64,000 nt of DNA from Mycolicibacterium baixiangningiae (GCF_016313185.1 NZ_CP066218.1:4278001-4342000); one strand, 5' to 3'. Positions 7,471 through 15,588 are shown, counted from the stretch's first letter. A program made the numbers and translations. Notes: generated from the letters alone by a model not told the origin.

Positions 7471-8456
7471 CATCCGTTGCGCCACAGAAGCTCAAGACCT
7501 CGGCGATGATCGCCTCGTTCGCCGACCCTGGCCAGAAGACCGCACCCGCTCCGTTCGGTCATGCACTGGTGCGCGCCGCCCACGAGAACGACCGGATCGT
7601 CGGTCTGACGGCGGACCTCGGCAAGTACACCGATATGCACATTTTCGCGAACGCGTTCCCGGAGCGATTCTTCCAGATGGGGATGGCCGAGCAGTTGTTG
7701 TTCGGTGCTGCCGCCGGCATGGCGGAGACGGGGCTGGTGCCGTTTGCGTCGACCTATGCGGTCTTCGCCGCGCGGCGCGCCTACGACTTCATCTGTCTGG
7801 ACATCGCCGAACCGAATCTCAACGTCAACGTCGTCGGCGGACTGCCCGGACTCACCACCGGATACGGGCCGTCGCACCAGGCCACCGAGGACATGGCCAT
7901 CTTTCGCGGGATGCCGAATCTGACGATTGTCGACCCCTGCGATTCGGTCGACATCGAGCAGGCAGTCCCCCAGCTGGCCGAACATCCCGGCCCGACCTAT
8001 CTGCGGCTGCTACGCGGCAACGTGCCGACGGTGCTCGACGAGTACGGCTACCACTTCGAATTGGGGAAGGCCAAGGTCCTCCGGGACGGCGCCGACGTGG
8101 TGCTGATCTCGTCGGGGCTCATGACGATGCGGGCACTGCAGGCCGCCGAGCGGTTGGCGGACGACAACGTCGACGTCGCGGTGGTGCACACGCCGACGAT
8201 CAAGCCGTTCGACGCCGAAACGGTTCTCGCGCAGGTCGACACGGACCGTCTGGTGCTCACATGTGAGAACCACACTGTCATCGGCGGTCTGTTCGAGACG
8301 GTGGCCTCGGCCGTCGCACGTCGCGGAATCGGCAAGCAGATAACCCCGGTCGCCCTACCCGACGAGTTCCTTGCGGCCGGCGCCCTGCCGACCCTGCACG
8401 AGCGCTACGGCCTGTCGACCGCGCAGATCGTCGCCACCGTGCTCGCCCGCCTGTAG
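7467..8456 (+). CDS. Transketolase, C-terminal (Pyr and C domains) subunit
   Basis: The protein is 329 aa. The pyrimidine-binding domain runs from GHALVRAA to about residue 190, with the catalytic Glu expected in FQMGMAEQLLFGAAAGMA (the Glu that protonates the TPP aminopyrimidine). GLTTGYGPSHQATEDMAIFRGMPN is the conserved phosphate-binding segment. The remainder is the transketolase C-terminal domain (VLISSGLMTMRALQAA). The ATG at 7467 overlaps the N-subunit stop (ATGA), so the two chains are co-translated. The gene is followed after 44 nt by the GntR regulator with an operator in between. Confidence 0.9.
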   Translation: MTSVAPQKLKTSAMIASFADPGQKTAPAPFGHALVRAAHENDRIVGLTADLGKYTDMHIFANAFPERFFQMGMAEQLLFGAAAGMAETGLVPFASTYAVFAARRAYDFICLDIAEPNLNVNVVGGLPGLTTGYGPSHQATEDMAIFRGMPNLTIVDPCDSVDIEQAVPQLAEHPGPTYLRLLRGNVPTVLDEYGYHFELGKAKVLRDGADVVLISSGLMTMRALQAAERLADDNVDVAVVHTPTIKPFDAETVLAQVDTDRLVLTCENHTVIGGLFETVASAVARRGIGKQITPVALPDEFLAAGALPTLHERYGLSTAQIVATVLARL

Positions 8457-8463
8457 CCTTTGA

Positions 8464-8485
8464 TGTCAACAGCCAAATGTTGACA
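8464..8485. promoter_or_regulatory. GTCAAC operator in front of the GntR gene
   Basis: TGTCAAC-N8-GTTGACA is a 7-bp perfect inverted repeat with an 8-bp spacer, directly between the transketolase stop and the regulator ribosome site. It suggests autoregulation of the GntR gene. The wider spacing than the N4 sites upstream may reflect different affinity. Confidence 0.65.
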
Positions 8486-8500
8486 GTCAGGGAGCACCTC

Positions 8501-9163
8501 ATGAGCGTCGATGCGACATCGCTGCTGCGCCTGGAGAAGACCAGCCTGCGTGAGCAGGCGCTGACCGCGCTGCGCCGTGCCATCACAACCGGACAGCTCA
8601 CGCCCGGCACCCATCTGGTCGAGACCGAATTGTCCGAGGCGCTGCAGATCAGTCGCGGAACGTTGCGCGAGGCGATGCGGCAGCTGCAGCAGGAAGGTCT
8701 CATCTCGGCCGGTGCGCGCGGGCGGCTGTCAGTGCGTCACCTCGATGCCAAGGAGATCAGGGACATCTTCGAGGTGCGCGCGGCACTGGAGTCGCTGGCG
8801 GCCAGGTTGGTGGCCTCACACACAGACCGGTCCGAGGCCGTCGCGGCGCTGCGGCACGCCGTCGAGGAGATGGGCCGCTGGGCGGCGTCGAACCTCGAGG
8901 ACCGGATCGAGGCCGATCTGCGGTTCCACCGGACGCTGTGTCACCTGTCGGGCAACGAGACGCTGCTGCACTCGTGGTCGTCGCTGGAGGGCAGCATCCG
9001 GATGTCCATCATGTTCGCCGGTGTGGACCGTGCGTTGAAGAACATGGACGCCCGCCGCCACCTCGAGATCGTCGACGCGATCGAAGCCGGTGACGGCGAC
9101 GCTGCGGCGGCCACCGTGCGCGAACACATGGCCGGTGCGGCTTCGGTCCTCGTCGACGCCTGA
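8501..9163 (+). CDS. GntR-family transcriptional regulator, FCD (FadR C-terminal) subfamily
   Basis: The protein is 220 aa. The N-terminal winged helix (SLREQALTALRRAITTGQLTPGTHLVETELSEALQISRGTLREAMRQLQQEGLI) spans residues ~10-75. The helical FCD effector domain follows, with the metal-ligand pattern of the family (DLRFHRTLCHLSGN near 145, and HLEIVDAIEAGDGDAA near 195 contributing His). Such domains bind small carboxylates or sugar acids through a metal. The ATG at 8501 has GGAG 6 nt upstream; the ATG at 8477 lies inside the operator and has no ribosome site. It is the likely repressor acting at the GTCAAC sites across this cluster. Confidence 0.9.
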   Translation: MSVDATSLLRLEKTSLREQALTALRRAITTGQLTPGTHLVETELSEALQISRGTLREAMRQLQQEGLISAGARGRLSVRHLDAKEIRDIFEVRAALESLAARLVASHTDRSEAVAALRHAVEEMGRWAASNLEDRIEADLRFHRTLCHLSGNETLLHSWSSLEGSIRMSIMFAGVDRALKNMDARRHLEIVDAIEAGDGDAAAATVREHMAGAASVLVDA

Positions 9164-9178
9164 CGGGTGCACGCATGC

Positions 9179-9209
9179 GTGCGGTGCGCATCGGGGACGC
9201 GCACCGCAC
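9179..9209. terminator. Hairpin between convergent GntR and MFS genes
   Basis: An 11-bp perfect stem (GTGCGGTGCGC / GCGCACCGCAC) with a 9-nt loop lies 15 nt after the GntR stop and 24 nt after the end of the opposing MFS gene. There is no clear U-tract, as is common in mycobacteria. It probably works in both directions. Confidence 0.6.
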
Positions 9210-9233
9210 CCAGGAGTTCTCAGCTGTCGGACG

Positions 9234-10679
9234 TCACAGCGCGTTAGTCCGGGTTCGGCGCTCCACCCGCAGACTCTCCAGTTCCTGGCGGGAGTACCGG
9301 CTCGGATCGCGATAGAGCACCAACGTTCCGGCGATCCCGACGGCTGCCAACCCCGCGACGTAGAAGGGGTAGGCCATCGGAGTGCCGAGTCGGTCGTTGA
9401 GCCAGATGGCGATGTACGGGGCGAACCCGGCCATGATCGTCGCCAGGTTGTACGGCAGCGCTCCCCCGGTCGCTCGCACATGCGCCGGGAACAGCTCGGG
9501 CAGCGAGGTCAGCACCGGCGCACCGATGAAGGCGATGGCCAGGGAGAACAGCCCACAGCCCAGCATCGCCGCCCACATGGTGCCGAACTGCGTCGGCAGC
9601 CAGAACATCGGGAAGATCGCCACTCCGAGTAGCACATGACCGATGAGGAGGGTGGGTTTGCGGCCGATGCGGTCGGAGATCGGGCCGAAGAGCAGGACGC
9701 CGCCTGTCATCAAGGCCAATCCGGTCAGGTTCGCGTTGAGCGCCTGGCCTGCGGTGTAGTCGTTCCTGATCAGGAACGTGACATACAGAGCGGAGTTCGT
9801 GTACACGCCCGTGATGTAGGTGATGGTGATGAAGAACAGCGCCAACATCGGCCGGCGGTACTGCGCGAAGGCCTCTCGCAACGGAGACGCCTTCTTCGCC
9901 AGCTGCTCGGTTTCCTGCCGCACAGCGATGAAGGCCGGTGATTCCTCGACGCGGCGACGGATGAAGAGCCCCACTGCGCCCAGCGGCAGCGCCACCAGGA
10001 ACAGGATGCGCCAGCCCCAGGACTCGAACGCGTCCTGCCCGAGCGCCAGCGCCAGTATCGCTCCCAGTCCGACACCCCCGAGCAGGCCGGGGTAGGTCGA
10101 CGCGGCGAGGTAGGAGATCCAGCGTGCGCGTTTCGTCGAGGGTGAGTGCTCGAAGACGAAGGAGACCGCCGAGGACCATTCACCGCCTGCCGCGGCACCT
10201 TGCAACAGCCTCAGTAGCAACAGCAGCAGTGGAGCGGCGATGCCGATCGCGGCATAGCTCGGAAGCACGCCGATACCGAAGGTCGTCACCGACATCGCGA
10301 CGATGCAGAAGGACATGACGGCCTTGCGGCCGAGGGTGTCGCCGAAGCGGGAGATGACGATACCGCCGATGGGGCGAGCGACGAATGCCAGGCCGAAGAC
10401 CGCATAGACGCCCAGCAGTGCGGCGACCGGGTCATCGGGCGAGAAGAACTCATGGGCCACGAACGCAGCGACGACCCCGTACGCCGCGAATTCGTACCAC
10501 TCGACGAAGTTGCCGGCCAGCGCGGCCAGGACGACCTTGCGGCGGGTCTCCCCCGACACCGAGTCCCCGTGCTCTCCATGCTGGTTTCGCCGGTTGTCGA
10601 CCTTTCCGTCGGCCAGCAGCGGCAACCCGGTCTCCGGACACACTGACGACAGGGGTGGATTCAACGCGTCTGAGGTCAT
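9234..10679 (-). CDS. MFS transporter, MHS/sialate-type proton symporter, 481 aa
   Basis: Twelve hydrophobic segments follow a 50-residue hydrophilic N-terminus. The signature ISRFGDTLGRKAV lies between segments 2 and 3, and the half-repeat GPISDRIGRKPTL in the second half. FVEWYEFAAYG, ARPIGG and GAAAGGEW are characteristic of MHS members. The ATG at 10679 is chosen because GAAAGAAG lies just upstream; an ATG 21 nt further upstream (10700) is possible. It diverges from the amidase gene across a 328-nt regulatory region and is likely the uptake system for the amidase/Rieske pathway substrate. The cargo cannot be read from sequence. Confidence 0.85.
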   Translation of the reverse strand: MTSDALNPPLSSVCPETGLPLLADGKVDNRRNQHGEHGDSVSGETRRKVVLAALAGNFVEWYEFAAYGVVAAFVAHEFFSPDDPVAALLGVYAVFGLAFVARPIGGIVISRFGDTLGRKAVMSFCIVAMSVTTFGIGVLPSYAAIGIAAPLLLLLLRLLQGAAAGGEWSSAVSFVFEHSPSTKRARWISYLAASTYPGLLGGVGLGAILALALGQDAFESWGWRILFLVALPLGAVGLFIRRRVEESPAFIAVRQETEQLAKKASPLREAFAQYRRPMLALFFITITYITGVYTNSALYVTFLIRNDYTAGQALNANLTGLALMTGGVLLFGPISDRIGRKPTLLIGHVLLGVAIFPMFWLPTQFGTMWAAMLGCGLFSLAIAFIGAPVLTSLPELFPAHVRATGGALPYNLATIMAGFAPYIAIWLNDRLGTPMAYPFYVAGLAAVGIAGTLVLYRDPSRYSRQELESLRVERRTRTNAL

Positions 10680-11007
10680 AATGCTTCTTTCATTGAACAT
10701 GGACCCGGGAGCGGACCCGAAACTGAGGCAGGACAAGAAGCCGCTGGCGGCTCGAGCGGAGAGGGCGTGATTCCCGAGCGATCCGTGGGTGTTCTGTGAC
10801 AACGCACACTTGTTTACAGTTAAAGAACATCGCGGGTCAATAGCAACAGCCACTTTTAACGTGGCGGTCATATATCGCCGCAGCGGTGGGCAATTCGAGT
10901 GCCGGCGCTCGGGGTTGTGCGGCCGGTCGTTGACGTGGCGGCGGTCAGGGTGTTTTCTAAAGCAGAACAGCAGCGGCACCTGCTTGCTGCCTGGACATTG
11001 GGGAGCG
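10680..11007. promoter_or_regulatory. Divergent promoter region between MFS and amidase
   Basis: There is no convincing gene here; reading frames running through it have no ribosome site. It is locally A+T richer around 10795-10860. GGTGTTCTGT (10788-10797) and ACACTTGT (10806-10813) match halves of the 29-bp palindrome at 13079-13107, and TTTACAGTTAAAGAACA follows. This suggests that one regulator acts on both promoters. No clear -35/-10 pair could be fixed. Confidence 0.45.
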
Positions 11008-12297
11008 ATGCACACCTCGACCCACAGCGACGTTTCGGCAGATTTCGCCTTGCTGCCGACGATCAAGGCGCTGGCCAGCGGTGAACTGTCGGCCACGGAA
11101 TGCGTCGAGGCCGCTCTCACGCGAGTCTCCGTCGTCGAGAATGACGTGCATGCATGGGTTGACCTGGACGAGGAAGGTGCCCGCTCACAGGCTCGGTTAC
11201 TGGACAAGCTGCCGGCCGGACAACGCGGCCCACTGCACGGTCTTCCGATCGGGGTCAAGGACATCGTCGACGTGCGTGGCCTTCCGACGCGCTGTGGCTC
11301 AGCCGCCACGTCGGACGGGGCCGCCTCGTCGGACGCGGCCATCGTGCGGGCGCTGCGCGAGGCCGGGGCCGTGATCCTGGGCAAGACCGTCACCACGGAG
11401 TTCGCGTACTTCTCCCCGGGTCCCACGGCCAATCCGCGTCATGTCGGGCACACGCCGGGCGGGTCGAGTTCGGGTTCGGCGGCGGCTGTCGCTGCCGGTA
11501 TGACACCTCTGGCGATCGGTACCCAGACCGCGGCGTCGGTGACACGTCCCGCCGCATACTGCGGAGTTTTCGCGGTCGTGTTGCCCCACGGCCTCATGGG
11601 AACCGACGGAATAGCGGGCCTGGCCGAGTCTCTGGATGCTCCGGGCTTTCTGGGCAGCGATGCGCTCGGTCTCGCGGCTGTGCTCGAGGCGATCCTGCCG
11701 CCGGCTACCAAAGACCCTTCGCCACAGCCGATCTCGACGGTGCTGGTCTGGCGGCCAGGGGCACCGTTCGGTGTGCACCACGAAATGCTCACCGCGGTCG
11801 ACCGAATCGCCGAACATGCCAGGCAGCTAGGGCTGGCAGTGGAGGAAATCGACTTCGACGCGCAAGCGGTCGCCCTCGTGGAGGCTCATCGCCGGATCAT
11901 GGCGTACGAGGCCGCACGTCAGAGCCGAGCCGCCACGATGCCCAGGGGCTCTTTGAGTCCCACCCTGCAGGAATTGCTGGACGACGGTGCGTCGCTGGAC
12001 CACACGAGCTACGAGCTGGCGACCGAGTGTGTACACACCGCTCGACAGGAGATCGTCCACCGACTCGGCTCGGGGGACGCCGCGATCCTGGCGCCCGCCG
12101 CCCAGGGCACAGCGCCAGAGGGACTCTCGGCCACCGGCAACCCGATCATGAGCAGACCGTGGCAGGCACTCGGTCTGGCCACCACCACATTCCCCGCCGA
12201 CTTCTCCGACGGCCTCCCGCTGGGAGTCCAACTCGTCGGCACCGGCGACGGTCGTGCGCTCCTGCGGCTGGCCGACTCCCTGTGCCGCCCGAGGTGA
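11008..12297 (+). CDS. Amidase signature family hydrolase, 429 aa
   Basis: An amidase-signature enzyme. The catalytic Lys is in IGVKDIVD (near residue 83), the Gly/Ser-rich loop is GGSSSGSAAAVAAG (near 150), and the nucleophile region GTQTAASVTRPA (normally GTDTGGSIRxPA) supplies cis-Ser and Ser. The triad is therefore present, but the usual Asp-Gly-Gly of the second motif is altered. It hydrolyses a C-N amide bond; family members include AtzF, GatA and aryl-acylamidases, and the substrate is unknown. GGGGAG lies only 2 nt from the ATG, an unusually tight spacing, so a downstream start cannot be excluded. It diverges from the MFS gene and is followed by the XRE-cupin regulator. Confidence 0.85.
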   Translation: MHTSTHSDVSADFALLPTIKALASGELSATECVEAALTRVSVVENDVHAWVDLDEEGARSQARLLDKLPAGQRGPLHGLPIGVKDIVDVRGLPTRCGSAATSDGAASSDAAIVRALREAGAVILGKTVTTEFAYFSPGPTANPRHVGHTPGGSSSGSAAAVAAGMTPLAIGTQTAASVTRPAAYCGVFAVVLPHGLMGTDGIAGLAESLDAPGFLGSDALGLAAVLEAILPPATKDPSPQPISTVLVWRPGAPFGVHHEMLTAVDRIAEHARQLGLAVEEIDFDAQAVALVEAHRRIMAYEAARQSRAATMPRGSLSPTLQELLDDGASLDHTSYELATECVHTARQEIVHRLGSGDAAILAPAAQGTAPEGLSATGNPIMSRPWQALGLATTTFPADFSDGLPLGVQLVGTGDGRALLRLADSLCRPR

Positions 12298-12317
12298 GCG
12301 TCGCGCCCCCACCGCGC

Positions 12318-12334
12318 GTTCACTTCCAGTGAAC
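12318..12334. promoter_or_regulatory. Palindromic operator GTTCACT-N3-AGTGAAC
   Basis: A perfect 7-bp inverted repeat with a 3-bp spacer, 51 nt upstream of the XRE-cupin start. A further half-site AGTGAAC occurs at about 12356-12362. The position suggests autoregulation by the XRE protein encoded next. Confidence 0.55.
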
Positions 12335-12385
12335 GGCCGGTGTGTAGCGATCCGAAAGTGAACGTCGGTCGCCTACACTCGGTTC

Positions 12386-13024
12386 GTGGCTGACTCGCAG
12401 GTCCGCGTTCCGGAACCCGCCCTGACGCCTCCGTGGGGGGCACGTCTGCGCGAGGCGCGGGAAGCGCGGCAGATGTCACTTCGCGAGCTGTCCCGTCGTC
12501 TTGATGTGTCCCCCGGGCATCTGTCCCAAGTCGAACGCGACATCGTCGCGCCGTCGATCAGCCTGCTCTACGCGATCACCTCTGAACTCAACGTGTCGCT
12601 GGACTCACTGTTCAGCGACAGCGATCGCGCCGATGTCCCGGCGCAGCCGGGGGCGGACCCGAGCGTGCCGCGGACCCCCGGGGAGGGCCGATACGTGGTC
12701 AGGTCCGGCGAACGCCAGGTGATCGAGGCGAGCCCGGGGGTGCGCTGGGAGCTGCTCACACCGTCCACCGACACGCCGATCGACTTCCGCGAGATCGTCT
12801 ACGAAGCCGCACCGCGGTCGTCGAACAACGACGCGTTCATCCGCCATGACGGTTCGGAGTTCGGTCTGATCCTGGAAGGCCGGTTGCACGTCCAGGTCGA
12901 GTTCGACACCTACGTCCTCGGTGTCGGCGACTCGATCGCGTTCGATTCCTCACGGCCACACCGATTTTGGAATGAAGGACCAGGGGTGGCCCGGGCCGCC
13001 TGGATATCGAACGCCACGCGCTGA
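12386..13024 (+). CDS. XRE-family regulator with cupin sensor domain
   Basis: The protein is 212 aa. The N-terminal helix-turn-helix (LREAREARQMSLRELSRRLDVSPGHLSQVERDIVAPSISLLYAIT) covers residues ~20-70. A C-terminal cupin_2 barrel follows, with GSEFGLILEGRLHVQV near 150 and GVGDSIAFDSSRPHRFWNEG near 175. This architecture (as in PuuR and related proteins) senses a small catabolic ligand in the barrel. GTG start at 12386. It sits between the amidase and the oxygenase genes and is the local candidate regulator of both, through the palindromes at 12318 and 13079. Confidence 0.88.
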   Translation: MADSQVRVPEPALTPPWGARLREAREARQMSLRELSRRLDVSPGHLSQVERDIVAPSISLLYAITSELNVSLDSLFSDSDRADVPAQPGADPSVPRTPGEGRYVVRSGERQVIEASPGVRWELLTPSTDTPIDFREIVYEAAPRSSNNDAFIRHDGSEFGLILEGRLHVQVEFDTYVLGVGDSIAFDSSRPHRFWNEGPGVARAAWISNATR

Positions 13025-13078
13025 CGCTACTTTTCCGCGGGGGCCGAACCTGACTCCTCGGGTGCGGTTCCTGCCTTG

Positions 13079-13107
13079 ACAAGTGTTCTGTAATACAGAA
13101 CACTTGT
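13079..13107. promoter_or_regulatory. 29-bp perfect palindrome, operator before the oxygenase operon
   Basis: Two 14-bp arms (ACAAGTGTTCTGTA and its exact complement) flank a single central A. A TTGACA (13076-13081) overlaps its left edge and could be a -35 element, so binding here would block RNA polymerase. Partial copies of each arm occur in the amidase/MFS divergent region (10788-10813). Confidence 0.7.
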
Positions 13108-13162
13108 GTTGTCCTCGACGGAACAGCGGGCGATCGCTCGACTGCATCACACCGGAGTCTCT

Positions 13163-13370
13163 GTGCCCACAAACCCCGAAAACACCCGTGTCGTCGTCCT
13201 CGCCGCGGACTTCTTCGAAGAATCCGAGCTGATCTACCCCGCGCTGCGGCTTCGAGAAGAGGGCTACGAGGTGTCCGTGGCCGGTGTGGGCACCGCACCG
13301 GTGCGCGGCAAGTCAGCTCCCCCACGACCTCGGCGCCCGGATGCGTGCGCTGATCGCCTTACTTCCCTGA
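13163..13370 (+). pseudogene. DJ-1/PfpI family remnant with internal deletion
   Basis: From a GTG at 13163 the frame encodes a typical DJ-1/PfpI N-terminus (VVVLAADFFEESELI, then LREEGYEVSVAG and VRGK), about 48 residues. It then runs into an unrelated Pro/Arg-rich tail. In another frame, about 13311-13370 encodes QLPHDLGARMRALIALLP, which resembles the C-terminal helix of the same family (SRxPxDLxxxMRxLI). The middle, including the nucleophilic elbow Cys, is missing. Internal deletion with a frameshift at about 13311-13315 is the simplest reading. The intact family includes glyoxalase III and small amidase/hydratase-like proteins. Confidence 0.75.
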
Positions 13371-13403
13371 CCCTGTCCTGACCAGCCAACCTCGGAGAAG
13401 ACG

Positions 13404-14567
13404 ATGAAAAGCCCCATTCCGATCGCGGAGTTCGACAGCAGCGACCAGGACACCTCACTGGCAGTGTCGCTGCCACCGGACACCTACACCTCGGAGGCGT
13501 TCTACCGCTTCGAGTTCGAGGCGGTGTGGAACCACGAATGGATCTGCATCGGCCGCGCCACCGACATCACCCGCCCCGGTGACTTCTTCACCGTCACCGT
13601 CGGTGACGACCCGCTCATCACGGTGCGTGGTCGCGACGATCAGATCCGGGTGATGGCCAACGTATGTCAGCACCGCGCGATGATCCTCGTCGAAGGGAAC
13701 GGCAACAAGCGACGGTTCCAGTGCCCCTACCACTCTTGGGTGTACGGGCTGGACGGCAAGCTGCAGTCCGCGCCGGAGCTCAACAACTCGCCCTGCTTCG
13801 ACAAGTCGACCGTGGCACTGCCCACCGTCCGCTCCGAGATCTGGGAAGGGTTCATCTTCGTCACGTTCGACGACACCATTCCCTCGATCACCCAGCGTCT
13901 GTCCGGCGTGTCGGACTACCTACGCAACTGGGACATCGCGTCACTGAAATCGGCTGCTCCCCAGGAGTTCGCCGAATACAGGTTCAACTGGAAACTCTTC
14001 GGCGACGAGTGCTATCACTGCCAGTTCCTGCACTCGCACTCCTGGGTGCCGATGTACCCCACCTCCGCCGAGCAGATCAACTTCGACGCGCCGTTCAACG
14101 ACACCGCCAACGGCATCGTCGGCTACGAGCTGATCAGCGTGGAAGAGGGCGCCTCGCCCACCAAGACCGGGCGGGTGCTGCAGCCCTACCTACCCAACCT
14201 CACCCCCGAACAGCGGTCGAAGCTGGCGTACGTCACCATCGCGCCGAACCTGCTCATCATCGCGATGCCCGACAAGGTCAAGTACTTCAACTGGATGCCC
14301 GGCAACGCGGACACCTCACGGTTCGCCGCGACCTGGATGTACCCGGAATCCACACTGGCACTGCCGAACTTCGAAGCCGAATGGAAGCAGGAGGTCGCCG
14401 ACCTCGCCGAGGTCATGCGCGAAGACGAGATGGCATGGAACGGTACGCAACGCGGAATGGCGTCGCGTTTCGCGCCGCGGGGACGTTACGCTCCGCCCGA
14501 GGACGTGCTGGTCAACCTCAACCACTGGCTCGTGGAGAAGTACCGCGTCGCCGACCGGCAGCCGTGA
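13404..14567 (+). CDS. Rieske non-heme iron oxygenase, catalytic (alpha) subunit
   Basis: The protein is 387 aa. The Rieske [2Fe-2S] site is C88-Q-H90 ... C107-P-Y-H110 with the 16-residue gap of the family. The mononuclear iron site lies in NWKLFGDECYHCQFLH with His205 and His210, and an Asp/Glu further on (possibly in the DLAEVMREDEMAW region). These enzymes insert O2-derived oxygen for hydroxylation or O-/N-demethylation. The two-component arrangement with the next gene resembles vanillate demethylase and quaternary-amine monooxygenases. Its stop overlaps the reductase start. The substrate is unknown; the neighbouring amidase and DUF1116 genes hint at a nitrogen-containing compound. Confidence 0.93.
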   Translation: MKSPIPIAEFDSSDQDTSLAVSLPPDTYTSEAFYRFEFEAVWNHEWICIGRATDITRPGDFFTVTVGDDPLITVRGRDDQIRVMANVCQHRAMILVEGNGNKRRFQCPYHSWVYGLDGKLQSAPELNNSPCFDKSTVALPTVRSEIWEGFIFVTFDDTIPSITQRLSGVSDYLRNWDIASLKSAAPQEFAEYRFNWKLFGDECYHCQFLHSHSWVPMYPTSAEQINFDAPFNDTANGIVGYELISVEEGASPTKTGRVLQPYLPNLTPEQRSKLAYVTIAPNLLIIAMPDKVKYFNWMPGNADTSRFAATWMYPESTLALPNFEAEWKQEVADLAEVMREDEMAWNGTQRGMASRFAPRGRYAPPEDVLVNLNHWLVEKYRVADRQP

Positions 14568-15559
14568 CCGGGTCCGACGCCGCGGCGCCGGTCCTCTCCG
14601 AGGTCGACAGCGACACGTTCACCCTCGAGGTCACGGCCCGTCGTCTGGTGGGTTGCGACATCGTCGTGCTGGAACTAGCTTCCCCGGACGGCACCGCATT
14701 GCCACCCTGGCAGCCGGGCGCTCACCTGGAAGTCAATCTTCCCGCCGTCGACGGCGACGTCATGCTGCGCCAGTACTCGTTATGTGGCGACCCGCTGCAA
14801 GCGGATGTGTACCGCATCGCGGTGCTCGCACTGGCGGACGGTCGCGGTGGCTCCTCGTACATCCTCGACAACGTCCATCCCGGCACGACGGTGCGGGTCC
14901 GCGGTCCCCGCAACCATTTCCCGCTCGAGGACGCCCCGTCGTATGCGTTCGTCGCCGGCGGTATCGGGATCACACCGATCCTGGCGATGGCCCGCGCCAC
15001 CGCGGCCGCCGGCAAACCGTGGAAGGCTGTGTACCTGGCGCGCGACAGCCAGCGGCTCGCCTTCGGCGACGAACTGATGGCGCTGGGACCCGACGCCACC
15101 ATGTGGACCGACGAGGAACACGGTCGGTTCGACCTGGCCGGATTCGTCGACGATCTACCGGCCGGCACGCACCTGTACGCGTGTGGGCCGGGGCCGATGC
15201 TCGACGCTCTTGAGGCGCTGCACTCGCCGGATTCGACGTGGCAATTGCACCTCGAACGGTTCGCGGCCATCACTGTCGACACTAGCTGCGACGTCCCCTT
15301 CGAGGTGGTGGTCAAGAGCAGCGGCACTTCACTCACCGTACCGCCGGATTGCTCGATCCTGTCGGTGTTACGCAAGCACGGCATCCAGATGGAGTACTCC
15401 TGCTCCGAAGGCGTGTGCGGAACATGTGAAACCGATGTGCTGGAGGGTATTCCGGACCACCGCGATGCCGTCCTGTCACCGGAGGAACAAGAGGCCAACG
15501 AGACGATGATGGTGTGCGTCTCGCGGGCACGGACCCCACGACTGGTCCTGGACATCTAA
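14564..15559 (+). CDS. VanB-type oxygenase reductase (FMN, NAD, plant-type [2Fe-2S])
   Basis: The protein is 331 aa from a GTG overlapping the oxygenase stop (GTGA). Domains in order: an FMN-binding barrel with RQYSLCGDP near residue 75; a nucleotide-binding domain with AGGIGITPILAMARA near 135 and YACGPGPMLDALEA near 205; and a C-terminal ferredoxin with CSEGVCGTC plus a distal Cys (MMVCVSRA). This is the phthalate dioxygenase reductase/VanB order. It passes electrons from NAD(P)H to the Rieske cluster of the preceding subunit. Confidence 0.93.
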   Translation: MTGSDAAAPVLSEVDSDTFTLEVTARRLVGCDIVVLELASPDGTALPPWQPGAHLEVNLPAVDGDVMLRQYSLCGDPLQADVYRIAVLALADGRGGSSYILDNVHPGTTVRVRGPRNHFPLEDAPSYAFVAGGIGITPILAMARATAAAGKPWKAVYLARDSQRLAFGDELMALGPDATMWTDEEHGRFDLAGFVDDLPAGTHLYACGPGPMLDALEALHSPDSTWQLHLERFAAITVDTSCDVPFEVVVKSSGTSLTVPPDCSILSVLRKHGIQMEYSCSEGVCGTCETDVLEGIPDHRDAVLSPEEQEANETMMVCVSRARTPRLVLDI

Positions 15560-15588
15560 ACCTGTTCTCTAGGAGAGGATTCACTTCC

